64,000 nucleotides of DNA from GAS188 sp963794475 (GTDB lineage Bacteria; Pseudomonadota; Alphaproteobacteria; Rhizobiales; Beijerinckiaceae): the NCBI GenBank assembly GCA_963794475.1, contig CAWCDW010000003.1, positions 1 to 64,000 of the forward strand, in the 5' to 3' direction. A program made the translations under genes and the position numbers. Every line of letters begins with the position of its first letter. Within the stretch, counting starts at the first letter, position 1. A model generated the notes under the pieces. The model was not told where the DNA came from. It worked only from the letters and a program-made list of their open reading frames with translations, and ran no database searches. This document shows, piece by piece, positions 62,493 to 64,000 of the stretch.

Positions 62493-62549
62493 GTGAGAAG
62501 TGATGAGTGAGTTGTGACCACTTCTCACTACTCACTCGTCACTTCTCAC
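62493..62549. terminator. long imperfect hairpin between convergent genes
   Basis: GTGAGAAGTGATGAGTGAGT at 62493-62512 pairs with ACTCACTCGTCACTTCTCAC at 62530-62549 with a single G-T-type mismatch, around a 17-base loop. The stem also repeats the GTGAGAAGTGA unit. It sits between convergent genes and can end transcription from both sides. Confidence 0.5.
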
Positions 62550-62586
62550 GCTTGGCGTCAAAAGCGCGGTTCCCGCATCGCCGAGA

Positions 62587-64000
62587 TCACGCGAGCCCGT
62601 GCTCCTTCATGAGCTTATAGATGATCGCGTCGACGAGCGCCTGGAAGGAGGCGTCCACCAGATTCCCCGAGACGCCGACCGTGGTCCAACGATCGCCATG
62701 CCTGTCGCCGAACTCGATGAGCACCCGCGTGATGGCATCCGAGCCGCCCTGAAAAATGCGCACCTTGTAGTCGAGGAGCTCGAGATCCTCGATGAAGCGC
62801 TGATAGACGCCGAGGTCCTTGCGTAGCGCGAGGTCGAGCGCGTTGAAGGGGCCGTTGCCTTCCGCCGCCGAGATCACGGTTTCATCGGCGACCTTCACCC
62901 GTACGATCGCTTCGGAAAACGTCACGAGCTCGCCCATGGCGTTGTGCCGGCGCTCGACGCTTACCGAGAAACGTTCGACCGTGAAGAACTCGCGCGCTTC
63001 GCCGAGAATGCGCTTGGCGAGCAGGAAGAACGAGGCATCGGCCCCTTCGAACGCATAGCCTTCCGCCTCCTTGTGCTTGACCTCCTCGAGGAGGCGCGAA
63101 AGGCGCGGGTCTCCCTTGTCGAGGCGGATGCCGACCCGCTCGAGCTCCGCAAGCACATTCGACTTGCCGGCCTGATCGGAAACCAGCACGCGGCGCCGGT
63201 TGCCGACGCTTTCCGGCGTGACATGCTCATAAGTGCGCGGGTCCTTCAGCACGGCGGAAGCGTGGATGCCGGCCTTGGTGGCGAAGGCAGAGGCGCCGAC
63301 GAAGGGAGCGTGGCGGTTCGGCGCTCGGTTCAGGATTTCGTCGAGCGCTCGCGAAACGTGGGTGAGCTCGCCGAGCCCTTCCTCGTCGACGCCGGTGTCG
63401 AAGCGTTCGGCGAAGGCGGGCTTCAGCTTCAAGGCGCCGATCAAGGTCACGAGATTGGCGTTGCCGCAACGCTCGCCGAGGCCGTTCAGCGTGCCTTGGA
63501 TCTGGCGTGCGCCGGCATCGACCGCCGCCAGTGAGTTCGCGACCGCGCAGCCGCAATCGTCATGTGCGTGAATGCCGAGCCGATCGCCCGGCACGGTTTT
63601 CGCGGTCTCGGCGACGATGCGGCGCACCTCGTCTGGCAAGGTGCCCCCATTGGTGTCGCACAGCACCACCCAGCGGGCGCCGGCATCCTGGGCGGCCTTG
63701 GCGCAGGCGAGCGCGTAGGCCGGGTTTTCCTTGTAGCCGTCGAAATAATGCTCGCAGTCGATGATCGCCTCGCGCCCCTTCGCGACGATCATGCGGACGC
63801 TTTCGGTGATCGCGGCGAGATTGTCCTCGAGCGAGGTCTCGAGCGCCACGCGCACCTGGTAATCGGAAGCCTTGGCGACGAGCACGATGGCGTCGGCGGC
63901 GCTGTCGAGGAGGGCCGCGAGGCCGGGGTCGTTGGCGGCCGAACGACCCGTCCGCCGCGTCATGCCAAAGGCGGCGAAACGCGCGCTCTTCGTGCGCTTC
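62587..64000 (-). CDS. cimA: (R)-citramalate synthase (partial, N-terminus off window)
   Basis: The frame continues to the right edge; 471 residues are visible. It contains the HMGL-like TIM barrel with the metal-binding HAHDDCGCAVANSLAAVDAGA and the substrate loop GTLNGLGERCGNANL, then the LeuA-type regulatory domain (HNAMGELVTFSEAIVRVKVADETVISAAEGNGPFNALDLALR read across its length). The N-terminal F-D-T-T-L-R-D-G motif lies beyond the window, but KRTKSARFAAFGM-type residues at the edge fit the family. CimA condenses pyruvate and acetyl-CoA to citramalate in the threonine-independent route to isoleucine. It is regulated by isoleucine through the C-terminal domain. Confidence 0.9.
   Translation of the reverse strand, partial: KRTKSARFAAFGMTRRTGRSAANDPGLAALLDSAADAIVLVAKASDYQVRVALETSLEDNLAAITESVRMIVAKGREAIIDCEHYFDGYKENPAYALACAKAAQDAGARWVVLCDTNGGTLPDEVRRIVAETAKTVPGDRLGIHAHDDCGCAVANSLAAVDAGARQIQGTLNGLGERCGNANLVTLIGALKLKPAFAERFDTGVDEEGLGELTHVSRALDEILNRAPNRHAPFVGASAFATKAGIHASAVLKDPRTYEHVTPESVGNRRRVLVSDQAGKSNVLAELERVGIRLDKGDPRLSRLLEEVKHKEAEGYAFEGADASFFLLAKRILGEAREFFTVERFSVSVERRHNAMGELVTFSEAIVRVKVADETVISAAEGNGPFNALDLALRKDLGVYQRFIEDLELLDYKVRIFQGGSDAITRVLIEFGDRHGDRWTTVGVSGNLVDASFQALVDAIIYKLMKEHGLA

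Overview
The window is high-GC chromosomal DNA from an alphaproteobacterium, most likely a member of the Hyphomicrobiales (Rhizobiales), possibly near Beijerinckiaceae. The pointers are the rhizobial-type outer-membrane beta-barrel proteins with TTAA-N7-TTAA (CtrA-like) boxes upstream, the citramalate synthase, the MurQ/dipeptide-transporter pair, the DUF3987-primase/tyrosine-integrase element, and the dense operons with ATGA/GTGA overlaps. The exact genus is not determined from the sequence.

Layout. 1-1006: lrgB (runs off the left edge) and lrgA. 2113-4706: decayed genes, namely an AraC regulator, the tail of a DUF1214 protein and a frameshifted crotonase. 4754-10820: a degenerate integrated element with a hypothetical gene carrying an iteron-like inverted repeat, a multiply frameshifted Toprim/DUF3987 primase, an apparently intact tyrosine integrase, and a tRNA 3'-end fragment as the probable attachment site. 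10835-23289: accessory genes. These are a PHB-depolymerase-type esterase, a 59-codon small ORF, an unusual GH65 glycosidase/phosphorylase, three small stress or secreted proteins, a phosphoesterase fused to FG-GAP repeats, a tandem pair of LVIVD beta-propellers and a SAM methyltransferase. 23470-27493: a ribose-type sugar ABC transporter. 27720-33597: a stand-alone LigD-type DNA ligase, a ureohydrolase with a GGDDS metal motif, an EcsC protein, a small secreted protein and a PuuB-like oxidase.

33640-48101 is the most interesting block. A GntR/UTRA regulator and a branched-chain-type ABC transporter (SBP, LivHMGF) lie upstream of an isocitrate-lyase/PEP-mutase family lyase, HyuB, HyuA, an isochorismatase-type amidase and a flavoprotein dehydrogenase. 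Divergent to these is a LeuC/LeuD-type hydratase pair whose small subunit has a non-canonical active-site signature. Together they resemble a pathway of lactam or imide opening, amide hydrolysis, hydration of a substituted maleate and retro-aldol cleavage, as in the dimethylmaleate branch of nicotinate fermentation. The substrate is not known.

48686-57448 holds a dipeptide-type ABC transporter without its ATPases divergent from murQ (muropeptide recycling), and a tcuA-tcuB-M20 peptidase operon (tricarballylate-type oxidation without the usual tcuC transporter). The right end carries tRNA-Leu(CAA), glmM, two outer-membrane protein genes and cimA, which runs off the right edge.

Several otherwise intact genes (leuC, livM, livH, hyuA, the sugar-binding protein, one outer-membrane protein) are each broken by one or two single-base shifts. 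That pattern could be sequence error or recent pseudogenisation, and it should be settled before functional conclusions are drawn.
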